Both the position numbers and the translations under genes were made by a program. A DNA stretch of 64,000 nucleotides from Myxococcales bacterium (GTDB lineage: Bacteria > Myxococcota_A > Polyangia > Palsa-1104): assembly GCA_003170275.1 (NCBI GenBank), contig PNAM01000046.1, positions 1 to 64,000 on the forward strand, read 5' to 3'. The notes beneath the pieces were generated by a model, which saw only the letters and a list, made by a program, of their open reading frames with translations, did no database searches and was not told where the DNA came from. The stretch's first letter is position 1; every line of letters begins with the position of its first letter. Shown in pieces: positions 42,928 through 55,090 of the stretch.

Positions 42928-45687
42928 ATGCATGAGTCGCCGTCGACGTCGCCTGCGCCCGAAGGGGGGCCTGAGCACAAGCCGTATGTCGACGCGGGCA
43001 GCAAGATGGCGGAGTTCTCGCCGCGCGCGGTGATCCTCGGCGCGTGCTTCGGCATCTTGTTCGGCGCGGTGACCGTCTACCTGGCGCTCAAGGTGGGATT
43101 GACCGTCTCCGCTTCGATCCCGATCGCGGTCTTGTCGATCATGGTGTTCCGCAAGCTCGGCAACTCCACCATTCTCGAGAACAACATCGTGCAGACCATC
43201 GGCTCGGCTGGCGAGTCGATCGCCGCCGGCGTGGTGTTCACGCTGCCCGCGCTGATCTTTCTCAACTCGCCGCTCGAGTACCACCGCATCTTCTTGATCG
43301 CGCTCGCCGGCGGAATCCTCGGCGTGCTCATGATGATCCCGCTGCGTCGCGCGCTGATCGTCAAGGAGCACGCCACGCTGCGCTATCCCGAAGGCACCGC
43401 CTGCGCCAACATCCTGATCGCCGGCGAAAAAGGCGGCGCGCTCGCCGGCAAGGTGTTCGCCGGGCTGGGCGTGGGCGTCCTGTACAAGCTGCTGATGTCG
43501 GTGGCGGGCTTGTGGAAGGAAGTGCCCGGCTTCTTCGCCAAGCGCCTGTTCCGCGGCTTTTCGTTGTCCGCCGAGGCCTCGCCGGAGCTGCTCGGCGTGG
43601 GCTACATCATCGGCTTTCGCAACGCCTCGATCCTGGTCGCCGGCGGCGTGCTCTCCTGGACGGTGCTGATCCCGTTCGTGAAGTTCGTCGGCGCGGGCGT
43701 GCCGGTGCCGATCTTCCCGGGCAAGGTGCCGATCGCGCAAATGGACGCGTGGCAGATCTGGGGCAGCTACATCCGCTACATCGGCGCCGGCGCGGTCGCG
43801 GCGGGCGGCGTGATCAACCTGGCGCGCGCGCTGCCGACCATCATCGGCTCGTTCCGCGACAGCCTGAGGTCGATGCGCGCGCGCAACCTCGCGGCCGGCG
43901 GCGGCGTGCTGCGCACCGAGCGCGATCTTCCGATGACCCTGGTGCTGGGCGGCTGCTCGGTGCTGGTGCTCGGGTTGTGGGCGCTGATCAACTACGATCT
44001 CAACCCCGGCCACGCGTTCCCCAACGCGGTCGCTGCGCTGTTGATCATCGTCTACGGCTTCTTCTTCGTGACCGTGTCGTCGCGCGTGGTCGGCATGATC
44101 GGCTCGTCGAACAACCCGATCTCCGGCGACACCATCACCACGCTCATGGGCACCTGTCTCCTGTTCGTGATCATCGGCTGGACCGGACACGCGTATGCGG
44201 CGGTCGCGCTCTCGATCGGCGCGGTGGTGTGCATCGCCGCGGCCAACGCCGGGGCCACCTCGCAAGACCTCAAGACCGGCTTTCTCGTCGGCGCCACGCC
44301 GCGCTCGCAGCAGATCGGCCTGATCGTCGGCGTGACGGTCTCGGTGCTGGTGATCGGCGTGACGCTGCGCGCGATGAACACCGCGTACCACAGCATCGAG
44401 CCGGCGGCCGCACCGTCGTACAGCGTTCCGGCGGACGCCAAGTACGCCGAGCCGATCGACTACCGCGGCAAGACCTACAAAGTCGCCTATATCAATGATG
44501 CGCAAGAGCTCGCCAACCTCGCCGACGGCAAGTACCTGATCGACGAGACCGGCCACGTCGCCTTCCGCTACGTCGACGGGATCGGCGGGCGCACGCTGGC
44601 CGCTCCGCAGGCGCGCCTGATGTCGCTGGTGATCAGCGGCATCCTCAACCAGAAGCTGCCGTGGACGCTGGTGCTGCTGGGCATCTTCATCGGCCTGGTG
44701 ATGGAGCTGTGCGGCGTGCACGCGCTGCCGTTCGCGGTCGGCGTGTACCTGCCGCTGTCGACCACCACGCCGGTGTTCTTCGGCGGCCTGATGAAGTTCA
44801 TCGGCGACAAGCTGAGCGCCCGACGCGCGCCGCCAGGCAGCGCGCCGCCCGCCGAGGACGAGGCCTCCGAAGGGATGCTGTTCTCCTCGGGGTTGATCGC
44901 CGGCGGCGCGCTGATGGGCGTCGGTGTGGCCGCGCTGATCCTCGGCGCGGGCAAGTCCGAGGGGCTGGCCAACGTGCTCGAAGCGCTGCGCGGCGATGGG
45001 GTCAAGGTCTCGGTGCCGGCCGACGTGCAGGTGCGCATCAACGGCGCCGCGCTCTCCGACGAGACGCTCAAGGTGCGCTCGCGCTGGTTCGACACCGACG
45101 TGGCGCAACCCGACGGCACGGTGCTCAAGAAGTCCGAGCTGCGGCCGGCGATCTTGTGGCCCGACGGCGCCAAGCCGTTCGAGTCGGTCGAGGTCGAGGC
45201 GCACGGCCCGGCGGGCGTCGACGATCGCCTGAGCCTCGAGTACGACGCCGAGGCCAAGGCGCGCACGATCGAGTTCGAGCCGGTCGAGACCTGGGACGCG
45301 CCGGTCACGGTGGAGTCGCTCGGGCCGGGCGTCGGCGAAGGCACGCTCACGAAGTGGTTGGTGAAGGAGGGCGCCGACGTCGACTTCGGCCAACCGATCG
45401 CGCAGGTGACCACGCCGGCCGGGCCGGTCGACATCAAGGCCGCGCAAGCGGGACGGCTGGCCAAGCACGAGGTCGCCGAATCCGGCCAGGTGCCGGTGCG
45501 CGGCTCGATCGGAATGCTCGAGCTGCGCGATCCGCCGATCGGCGCCGCCAAGCCACCCGAGCCGACGCTGCGCCGCCGCCTGGTGGTCGAGGCGCGACCA
45601 GGTTCCGACGCTACGGCGTTGGGCTTTTTCCTGCTTTTGTGTGCGGTGCTGGTGTGGAGCTCGCTCCCGCGTCCGAAGGCCGACTGA
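42928..45687 (+). CDS. OPT family oligopeptide/metal transporter with C-terminal lipoyl-like domain
   Basis: A 919-residue protein. Residues ~25-680 are the OPT membrane domain (TIGR00733-like), with family stretches AVILGACFGILFGAVTVYLA, YPEGTACANILIAGE, VSSRVVGMIGSSNNPISGDT and ELCGVHALPFAVGVYLPLST. Residues ~690-795 form a beta-rich region, and ~800-865 read like a biotinyl/lipoyl domain: GVGEGTLTKWLVKEGADVDF, then GQPIAQVTT. The modified Lys of true lipoyl domains (DKA) is absent; this position reads PAGPVD. A last hydrophobic helix (~890-912) closes it. The 3' end overlaps the convergent gene by 77 bases. Confidence 0.9.
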   Translation: MHESPSTSPAPEGGPEHKPYVDAGSKMAEFSPRAVILGACFGILFGAVTVYLALKVGLTVSASIPIAVLSIMVFRKLGNSTILENNIVQTIGSAGESIAAGVVFTLPALIFLNSPLEYHRIFLIALAGGILGVLMMIPLRRALIVKEHATLRYPEGTACANILIAGEKGGALAGKVFAGLGVGVLYKLLMSVAGLWKEVPGFFAKRLFRGFSLSAEASPELLGVGYIIGFRNASILVAGGVLSWTVLIPFVKFVGAGVPVPIFPGKVPIAQMDAWQIWGSYIRYIGAGAVAAGGVINLARALPTIIGSFRDSLRSMRARNLAAGGGVLRTERDLPMTLVLGGCSVLVLGLWALINYDLNPGHAFPNAVAALLIIVYGFFFVTVSSRVVGMIGSSNNPISGDTITTLMGTCLLFVIIGWTGHAYAAVALSIGAVVCIAAANAGATSQDLKTGFLVGATPRSQQIGLIVGVTVSVLVIGVTLRAMNTAYHSIEPAAAPSYSVPADAKYAEPIDYRGKTYKVAYINDAQELANLADGKYLIDETGHVAFRYVDGIGGRTLAAPQARLMSLVISGILNQKLPWTLVLLGIFIGLVMELCGVHALPFAVGVYLPLSTTTPVFFGGLMKFIGDKLSARRAPPGSAPPAEDEASEGMLFSSGLIAGGALMGVGVAALILGAGKSEGLANVLEALRGDGVKVSVPADVQVRINGAALSDETLKVRSRWFDTDVAQPDGTVLKKSELRPAILWPDGAKPFESVEVEAHGPAGVDDRLSLEYDAEAKARTIEFEPVETWDAPVTVESLGPGVGEGTLTKWLVKEGADVDFGQPIAQVTTPAGPVDIKAAQAGRLAKHEVAESGQVPVRGSIGMLELRDPPIGAAKPPEPTLRRRLVVEARPGSDATALGFFLLLCAVLVWSSLPRPKAD

Positions 45688-47787
45688 CGGGCTTGTCCTT
45701 GGGCACCGGGATGTTCTCGGGATCGCACGGCGGCGCCAGCGAGATGCTGGTGCGCAGCTCGATGAACGGATGGAGCACGCGCTCCTCGACCAGCGCCGAG
45801 AACTGCGCGTTGGTGTCGACCAGCAGCTCGGGGACCGAGATGTGGTGGTCTTCTCCGACGGGGCGCGCGCGGGCCAGCAGCAGCAAGCTCCTGGTCACCT
45901 GCGCATCGCCGCGCGCGCTCGCCTCGGCGGCCAACATGCACGCCGCGCGGTTGCGGCTGCGCGACGGGGTCATGTGCGGCAGATCGATGGTGGTCACCGT
46001 GGTACCGGTCTGCGTGTCGAGATCGTAGGCCGCGCGGCTGGCGGTCACCGCCGGCGACTCGTAGATCGCGAGCGCCAGGCGCAGGTGCCCGGCGGCGCGC
46101 AGATAGAACCGATCGCGCCGCTCGGAGTCCTTGGCGCTCACCAGCCGCGCCAGCGCGAGCGACAGATACGCCGCGTTGGTCTCGAGTCGCTGCCGGAGCG
46201 GCGCGCCGCCCTCGGGCGACCAGCGCGCGATCGCCTGTTCGTAGCGCGCGAGCGCCGCTTCGATCCCGGCCGTGTTCGGCGTCTTGCCGCTCAACGCCTT
46301 GAGCGCGACCGCATCGGCGTGCACGCCGATCGCATCGGCATCGTCGTCGTGACCGCGCGCGAACTTGAGCACCAGCGGCTCGAGCTCTGGCTGCGTGAGC
46401 TGCGACGGCTCCTCGTAGGCGAGCTGCAGGAGCAGGCCGATCGCGTTGGCGGTGACCGCAGCGCCACCGGGCGCGTCCGCACACTTCGAGACCGCATCCT
46501 CGACGAACTTGGCCAGCGCCGCGCGATCGCTTCGCACCGCCACCGCGCGCAACGCAAAACCGTCGGACTGGCACGGCGACTTCTCTGCGAGCTCGGCGAC
46601 CAGCGCCAGCTCTTCGGCGGTCTTCGGGCTCCACTCGGTCGGCTTGGGCGCGACGCCCAGGTGGCCGAGCAGCGTGAGGATGGTGCGCTCCTCGGGCGCG
46701 AGCTGCAGCAGCTTGAGCTCGGCGAGGTAGGTCGCCAGCGCGGCGTCGAGGTCTGCCGGCTGCTTGGCGTGCGGATCCCGCGCCACCAAGGTGTTGAGCG
46801 CTGCGGCCGCGCGCACGGCTGCACCCTCGGCCCCGGCCGGAGCGAGCTCCGCTGCGCGCGACAGCCAGGTGCGCCCGGGGGCGTCCCACAACACGGTCGT
46901 GCAGGCGACGCTCGCCGCCGCGGCGGCCGCCGGCGCGCGCGTCGTCTTGCTCTCGAAGAACGTGCGGCACGCATCCGGCACGGCGCGCTGCCGGCCGCCG
47001 CTCTCGATCGGAATCACGGTGAGGCCGACGGTCTTGAGCGCGCGGATCGCGTGATCGACCGCCACCAGATGCGCGTGCAGCACCCGCGCGAGCCGGGAGA
47101 TCCGGTCCGCCTCGCCGCCCGTCGCTTCCGCCGCCGCGAGATACGGCTGCGCTTCCTTCTCTTTTCCGCCGAGCAGCAGCGCCGCGCCCAGCCGCGCCTG
47201 CCAGTGCGGATCGATCTTGGCGCCCGGCTTCGCGCCCTGCAGGTGCTTGCGCGCCAACGCCGCCGCCTCCGCATAGTGCCCGCGCTCCATCGCGACCCGG
47301 GCCTTGGCCGCGTCGCCCGTCGCCGCGGGCATCTTGGCGGCGAGCCGGTTGACCGTCGCGGCCGCCCACTCGCCGACCTCCGCCAGCTCCTTCGCCAGCT
47401 GCGGGCGCGGCTTGGCATCGCCGGGCTTGATGTTGAGCGCCGCGTTGAGCACCGGCAGGAACGATTCGTGAAACCACTCCGCCTGCGGCCCGCCGAACGA
47501 CGCCAGCGCCATGGCCAGATCGAACAGCACCTTGTTGCCGCGCTCGGGCTTGAGCTCTTCCGACGCCAAGCTCTGCTCGATCGCCGCCGCGTACGCGATC
47601 GCCATCGGCGAAGGCGGGCGCGTGGAATCGCGCACCGCGACCACCTCGGCCACATCCACCTCGCCCGGCCCCATCGTCACCTTGGACGCGAGCAGCTTGG
47701 TGAGCTCGTTCAGCTCGGCCAGCGATTTCGGCGGCGCGGCGTGCGCCAGGCCGCCCAGCAGCACCATCATTAATATAGGTGAGCGCA

Positions 47788-47788
<1 letters not shown>
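45611..47788 (-). CDS. large secreted helical-repeat protein, coupled to livF
   Basis: A 725-residue protein with a signal peptide (MRSPILMMVLLGGLAHA, cut near AHA-APP). The rest is almost entirely Ala/Leu-rich helix, TPR-like in places (GHYAEAAALARKHLQGA, LEPLVLKFARGHDDDADAIG), with no catalytic motif that I can see. The last ~50 residues are Pro/Lys/Ser-rich. Its ATG at 47788 overlaps the livF stop in TGATG, so it is translated as the last gene of the liv operon. The family is not recognised. Confidence 0.78.
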
Positions 47789-48487
<699 letters not shown>

Positions 48488-48501
<14 letters not shown>

Positions 48502-49252
48502 GGTAGGCCTCGATCACTTTCGGATCCTTCTGGATCTGCGCCGGCTCGCCCTCGGCGATCTTGACCCCGTGATCGAGCACCACGACGCGCTCGCAGACCT
48601 TCATCACCAGCCCCATGTCGTGCTCGATGAGCAGCACCGTGCACTGGAACTCGTCGCGCACGCGGCGGATCAGCTCGCGCAGCTCGCTCTTTTCCTGCGG
48701 GTTCATGCCGGCGGCCGGCTCGTCGAGGAGCAGCAGCTTGGGCTGGGTGGCCAGCGCGCGGGCGATCTCGAGCCGCCGCTGCTGGCCGTAGGGAAGGCTC
48801 TTGGCCTCCGCGTCCGCGAACGCGGTCAGCCCGAACAGCTCGAGCAACTTGCGCGCGCGCTCGTCGATCTCGGCTTCCTCGTTGCGATACCCGGCGGTGC
48901 GAAAGACCGCCGCCCACATGCCGCGCCGCGCACGCAGGTGACAGGCGACGCGCACGTTGTCGAGCACCGACAGCTCGCCGAACAGGCGGATGTTCTGAAA
49001 GGTGCGCGCCGCGCCGGCCGCCGCGATCTGGTACGGCTTGAGCCCGAGGGTCGAGTGCCCGCCGATGTGGATGTCGCCCGCCTGCGGCGCATACACGCCA
49101 GTGAGCAGGTTGAAGATGGTGGTCTTGCCGGCGCCGTTGGGCCCGATCAGGCCGGTCAGCGAGCCCGCCTCCAGCGTCAGCGAGAACTCGCTGACCGCCT
49201 TGAGCCCGCCGAACGCCAGCGACACGTTCTGCACGTCGAGCGCCGCGATCAT
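48488..49252 (-). CDS. livG: branched-chain amino-acid ABC transporter ATPase LivG
   Basis: Second ATPase of the Liv transporter, 254 residues. Walker A GPNGAGKTT, the LivG insert GGHSTLGLKPYQIAAAGAARTFQNIRLFGELSVL, the atypical signature LPYGQQRRLEIARAL, and Walker B LLLDEPAAGMNPQE. I use ATG 49252, which overlaps the LivM stop by 4 bases; an upstream ATG at 49282 lies inside livM. Confidence 0.95.
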
Positions 49253-50346
49253 GCCGCCGCCCGCTTGCGACCGCGGAACCACTGCCAGATCTCGCTGGTG
49301 CCGAACAGCCCCTTGGGCCGCACGATCATCACCACGATCAGGAGCAGCGCATAGCTGAGTAGGCGCAGCGATCCGGGATCGATGGTCACCGATCCCAGGT
49401 GGATCTCGGGCACCGATCGCAACAGCTCGGTGAGCCCGGTGAGCGTGATCGCCGCGACCGTCGCGCCGGAGATCGATCCCATGCCGCCGAGCACGACCAT
49501 GATCACCGCGTCGAACGACTTCATGAAGTTGAACTCTTCGGGCCGCGAGGCGGTGCCGGCGCCGAGCTGGTGCGCGAACAGCGCGCCCGCCACGCCGGCG
49601 AAGAACGCCGCCAGCACGAACGCGCTCACCTTGTAGCGCGTGGTGTTGACGCCGATCGCCTCGGCGGCGATCTCGTTCTCGCGCACCGAGAGGAACGCGC
49701 GGCCGTGCGTCGACTCACGCAGCCGGTACGCGCACATCAGCGTGATCGCCACCGCGGTCCAGGTCCAGCCGAGCGTGTTGTACGACTGCCCGTGCGAAAA
49801 GCCGAGCGCGCCGCCCAGGTGGATCGGGCGCGCCCACGCGGCGACGTCGTGCATCTCCGACGGGTAGAGCACCGGCGGGGTCGCCTGCAACAGCACGCGG
49901 ATGATCTCGCCGAAGCCGAGCGTGACGATCGCCAGGTAGTCGCCGCGCAGCCGCAGCGATGGCAGCCCGACGATGTAGCCCGCCGCGCAGGCGACCAGCC
50001 CGCCGACGATGATCGACACGAAGTACAGCGCGTAGCCGGCGAACGCCTCGTGCTTCAGGACGTCGCCGAACAGCGAGTAGCCGCCGTAGTAGGTGACCAC
50101 GATCGATCCGTACGCGCCGAGCGCCATGAACCCGGCGTGGCCGATCGAGAACTGGCCGGTGAGCCCGTTTACCATGTTCAGGCTGACCGCCAGGATGATG
50201 TTGACCCCCATGTCGAAGAGGATCTTTTCCGTGTAGGTCGCGGTCGGGATGATCAGGCCGAGGCCGATCGCCAGCGCGACCGCGATCGCCACCGGCAACG
50301 CCGAGCGTCCGAGCGCGCGGCCGGGGGTCATCGGCGCAGGCGTCAT
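49249..50346 (-). CDS. livM: branched-chain amino-acid ABC permease LivM
   Basis: Permease of 365 residues with about nine helices. Family marks: NMVNGLTGQFSIGHAGFMALGAYG and the cytoplasmic coupling motif near LRESTHGRAFLSVRENEIAAEAIGVN. The start ATG 50346 forms an ATGA overlap with livH. A much longer open frame upstream is an antisense artefact of livH. Confidence 0.94.
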   Translation of the reverse strand: MTPAPMTPGRALGRSALPVAIAVALAIGLGLIIPTATYTEKILFDMGVNIILAVSLNMVNGLTGQFSIGHAGFMALGAYGSIVVTYYGGYSLFGDVLKHEAFAGYALYFVSIIVGGLVACAAGYIVGLPSLRLRGDYLAIVTLGFGEIIRVLLQATPPVLYPSEMHDVAAWARPIHLGGALGFSHGQSYNTLGWTWTAVAITLMCAYRLRESTHGRAFLSVRENEIAAEAIGVNTTRYKVSAFVLAAFFAGVAGALFAHQLGAGTASRPEEFNFMKSFDAVIMVVLGGMGSISGATVAAITLTGLTELLRSVPEIHLGSVTIDPGSLRLLSYALLLIVVMIVRPKGLFGTSEIWQWFRGRKRAAA

Positions 50347-51245
50347 ACCTTCTCCACCACGCGGCGGCCGAGCAGCCCGCTCGGTCGCACCAGGAGGATC
50401 ACGATCAGCAGCGCAAACGCGATCGCGTCGCGGAAGGTGGTCGACAGATAGCCGGCGACGAACTGCTCCGAGAGCCCGAGCAGAAGGCCGCCGAGCATCG
50501 CGCCCGGCAGGTTGCCGATCCCGCCGATCACCGCGGCGACGAACGCCTTCAAGCCATACAAGATCCACGACGCGTCGGCCGGCTGCTTGATCTGCCCGTA
50601 GGTGACGCCGACCAAGAGGCCGGCCGCGCCGGCCATCGCCGAGCCGATGATGAACGTGAGCGAGATGATCCGATCGACCGGGATTCCCATCAGCCCGGCG
50701 ACGTTGTGATCGACCGACACCGCGCGCATGCCGCGGCCGATCTTGGTGCCGAACACCAGCCACTGCAGCGCGAGCATCAGCACGAAGGCCGCGCCCACCG
50801 CGATCAGCTCGACGGTGCGCACGTTGATCCCGGCGATCTGGAAGGTGTGCTCGGAGAGCTGCGGAAACTGCACCACGTTCTTGCCGAAGATCACCTGCCC
50901 GAGGTTCTCGATCAAAAGCGAGACGCCGATCGCGGTAATCAGCACGTTGATGCGCGGCGCGTGGCGCAGCGGGCGATAGGCGAGCCGCTCGATGAGGAAC
51001 CCGGTCAGCGCGCACGCGGCCATGGCCAACAGGAGCAGCCCGCTCGCCTGCACCGGCGTCGGCTGCATCATTTCGTAGGCCTTGGCGAAGCGCCAGGAGA
51101 AGAACGCGCCGAGCATGAACACGTCGGAGTGCGCGAAGTTGATGAACTGCAGGATGCCGTAGACCATCGTGTAGCCGAGCGCGATCAACGCGTACAGGCT
51201 ACCGACGGAGATTCCCTTGAAGAGGAATTGAAGGAACGCGGCCAA
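50343..51245 (-). CDS. livH: branched-chain amino-acid ABC permease LivH
   Basis: Permease partner of LivM, 300 residues and about eight helices. Opens LFKGISVGSLYALIALGYTM and YGILQFINFAHSDVFMLGAF, both LivH signatures. The coupling helix is GRGMRAVSVDHNVAGLMGI. It begins 8 bases after the end of the binding-protein gene and overlaps livM. Confidence 0.95.
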   Translation of the reverse strand: MAAFLQFLFKGISVGSLYALIALGYTMVYGILQFINFAHSDVFMLGAFFSWRFAKAYEMMQPTPVQASGLLLLAMAACALTGFLIERLAYRPLRHAPRINVLITAIGVSLLIENLGQVIFGKNVVQFPQLSEHTFQIAGINVRTVELIAVGAAFVLMLALQWLVFGTKIGRGMRAVSVDHNVAGLMGIPVDRIISLTFIIGSAMAGAAGLLVGVTYGQIKQPADASWILYGLKAFVAAVIGGIGNLPGAMLGGLLLGLSEQFVAGYLSTTFRDAIAFALLIVILLVRPSGLLGRRVVEKV

Positions 51246-51253
51246 GGGTCAGG

Positions 51254-52417
51254 CTACAGAGGGGCTATGGACGCGGCGGTCTGCGTGCTCTTGCCGACGA
51301 TCTTGAGCACCACCGCCGGTTTGGTGGCGTTGCGGTTGGCGTCGATGCTGATCCTTCCGGTGATCGCCTGGAAGTCCTTGGTCGCCGCCAGCGCGTCGCG
51401 CACGGCCTTATGATCGATGGTGGCGGCGTGCTCGATCGCGTTCTTCAAGATCATCATCGCGTCGTAGCCGAGCGCGGACATCGAGTCCGGCGCCTTGCCG
51501 TGCAGCTTGGTGTACTTGTCGACGAAGTTGCGCACCTCGGGGCGGTTCTCGTCCGAGGAGTAGTGGTTCGAGTAGAACGCGCCCTGGATCGCGTCGCCGC
51601 CGATGTCCTGCACCGACTCCCAGCCGTCGCCGCCGAGCAGCGGCACGGTCAGCCCGATGCCGCGCACCTGCTTGGCGATGTTGGCCACGTCGGTGTAGTA
51701 GCCCGGGATGTAGATGGCCTCGGGCGACGCGCCCTTGAAGCGGGTGAGCTGCGCGGAAAAGTCCTGATCGCCGCCCTGGTAGGATTCCTTGGCCACTACC
51801 GTTCCGCCGAGCTTGACCAGCGAGTCCTCGAAGTTCTTCGCCAGCCCCTGCGCGTAGGCCTGCCGCTGATCGATCAGGATCGCGACCTTCTTGAGGCCCA
51901 GCCCGCTCTTGTCCTTGGCGTCGGTGGCGAAGCGCGCCATCACGTAGCCCTGGAACGGATCGATGAAGCACACCCGGAACACGTAGTCGCCGGTCTCGGT
52001 CACTTTCGGATTCGTCGACGACGGGCTGATCATCGGCACGCCGTGCTGCTGCGCGATCTGCCCGCCGGCGATCGACAGCGACGAGGCGACCTCGCCGATG
52101 ATGGCCAGCGCGTGGTCGTTGGTGATCAGGCGCGTGACCGCGGTGCCGACCTCGGAGGTCTTGCCCTGGTCGTCGTAGTTCACCAGCCGGACCTTCTTGC
52201 CCTTGATCCCGCCGGTGCTGTTGATCTCCTCGACGGCCATGGTCAACCCGTTGTGCGTCGACTGGCCGAAGGTCGCCTCCGAGCCGGTCATCGAGCCGTA
52301 TTCACCGACGACGATCTCGGTCATCTCGGCAGGCTTGCCGCCCGCCCCGTCGTCCTTCTTGCAGCTCGAGCAGGCGAAGCCGAAGGCCAGGGCCGCAATG
52401 AGGAAGGCGTTTCGCAC
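51254..52417 (-). CDS. branched-chain amino-acid ABC binding lipoprotein (LivJ/LivK type)
   Basis: Periplasmic-binding-protein fold type I, 387 residues. The start is GTG 52417, giving a lipoprotein signal (VRNAFLIAALAFGFACSSC); the lipid-carrying Cys is one of the two near residues 16 and 19. The Peripla_BP_6 domain follows: VGEYGSMTGSEATFGQSTHN, VRLVNYDDQGKTSEVGTAV, MISPSSTNPKVTETGDYVFR. The fold is typical for Leu/Ile/Val, short amides or urea, and the ligand is not determinable here. First gene of the liv operon, divergent from the BMP operon. Confidence 0.94.
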   Translation of the reverse strand: MRNAFLIAALAFGFACSSCKKDDGAGGKPAEMTEIVVGEYGSMTGSEATFGQSTHNGLTMAVEEINSTGGIKGKKVRLVNYDDQGKTSEVGTAVTRLITNDHALAIIGEVASSLSIAGGQIAQQHGVPMISPSSTNPKVTETGDYVFRVCFIDPFQGYVMARFATDAKDKSGLGLKKVAILIDQRQAYAQGLAKNFEDSLVKLGGTVVAKESYQGGDQDFSAQLTRFKGASPEAIYIPGYYTDVANIAKQVRGIGLTVPLLGGDGWESVQDIGGDAIQGAFYSNHYSSDENRPEVRNFVDKYTKLHGKAPDSMSALGYDAMMILKNAIEHAATIDHKAVRDALAATKDFQAITGRISIDANRNATKPAVVLKIVGKSTQTAASIAPL

Positions 52418-52488
52418 AGGGGACCCCTCGTAAAGGTGTGCAGAGCCGTAGCAATCCGCCGGTCGAATGTCAACGACCACGCCGACTG

Positions 52489-52497
52489 TGATAGAAC
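52489..52497 (+). promoter_or_regulatory. extended -10 box of the BMP operon (leaderless)
   Basis: TGA-TAGAAC, ending 8 bases before GTG 52506. Confidence 0.4.
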
Positions 52498-52505
52498 CGG
52501 CGCGG

Positions 52506-53539
52506 GTGCGTAAGCTCGTCTTCTACACGGTGGCGCTCGTGTTGTTGAATGTGTTGCTGCTCGTGCCGGGGTGGGGACGGTTGCGCGCCGTGCCTGGCGG
52601 GCACCATCTAAAGGTAGGGCTGGTGTTCGACGTGGGCGGTCGCGGCGACAAGTCGTTCAACGACGCCGCGTACCACGGGCTCGATCGCGCGGTGCGCGAG
52701 CTGGGGGTCGAGGCCGAGTACATCGAGCCCGGCGAAGGGTCCGATCGCGAGAGTGGGATCCGGCTGCTCGCCGCGCAGGGGTTCGATCTGGTGATCGGCG
52801 TGGGGTTCATTTTTTCCGACGATCTGTTCGCGATGGCGAAGGAATATCCGAAGACGCGATTCGCGTGCATCGACTACGCGAAGTTCGACGCGCACGGGTT
52901 CGTGGTGCCGCCCGAGAACATGGTGGCGCTCAAGTTCCGCGAGGAAGAAGGCTCGTTTCTCGTCGGTGCCTTGTCCGCGCTGGTGTCCAAGAGCGGGACC
53001 CTCGGCTTCGTCGGCGGAATGGACATCCCGCTCATCCACAAGTTCGAAGAGGGCTACAAGGCGGGCGCGGCCGAGGTGTGCAGCACGTGCAAGGTGCTGG
53101 TCGGCTACGCGGGCGTGACCGGCGACGCGTTCAAGAATCCGGCGAAGGGAAAAGAGCTCGCGCTGGCGCAGTACGCGGCGGGCGCGGACATCGTGTTTCA
53201 CGCGGCGGGCTCGACGGGGCTCGGCGTGTTCGAAGCCGCGCGCCTGCGCGACAGGTACGCCATCGGGGTCGATGCGGACCAGTGGTCCGAGGCGCCGGGC
53301 CGCGTGCTCACCAGCATGACCAAGCAGGTCTCGGTGGCGGTGTTCGATACGCTGCGCGATCTGAAGGCCGGCGTCTGGCACGGCGGCGTGCGCGTGTTCG
53401 GGTTGAAGGAGCAGGGCGTCGACTACGTCTTCGATGAGCACAACCGCGCGCTGATCGGCGACGCGGTGCGCGCGCGCGTCGAGGAGCTGCGCCAGAAGAT
53501 CATCGACGGGCAGATCGTGGTGCCCTCGGAGCGCCGGCC

Positions 53540-53543
<4 letters not shown>
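52506..53543 (+). CDS. BMP-family substrate-binding protein, membrane anchored
   Basis: About 345 residues of the Bmp/Med/TmpC (PnrA-like) family that binds purine nucleosides for ABC import. An N-terminal helix (VRKLVFYTVALVLLNVLLLV) anchors it; there is no lipobox Cys, unlike most relatives. Family marks: VGLVFDVGGRGDKSFNDAAY, EPGEGSDRESGIRLLAAQGF, VGFIFSDDLFAMA, GFVGGMDIPLIHKFEEGYKA and YAIGVDADQW. GTG 52506 is favoured by the box 8 bases upstream; ATG 52467 is the longer alternative. It overlaps the ATPase gene by 4 bases. Confidence 0.9.

Positions 53544-55086
<1,543 letters not shown>

Positions 55087-55090
<4 letters not shown>

Noticed and set aside
49249..51015. 588-codon version of LivM
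   Set aside because: The first ~223 residues are antisense-like shadow of livH; the real start is ATG 50346 in ATGA overlap with livH.
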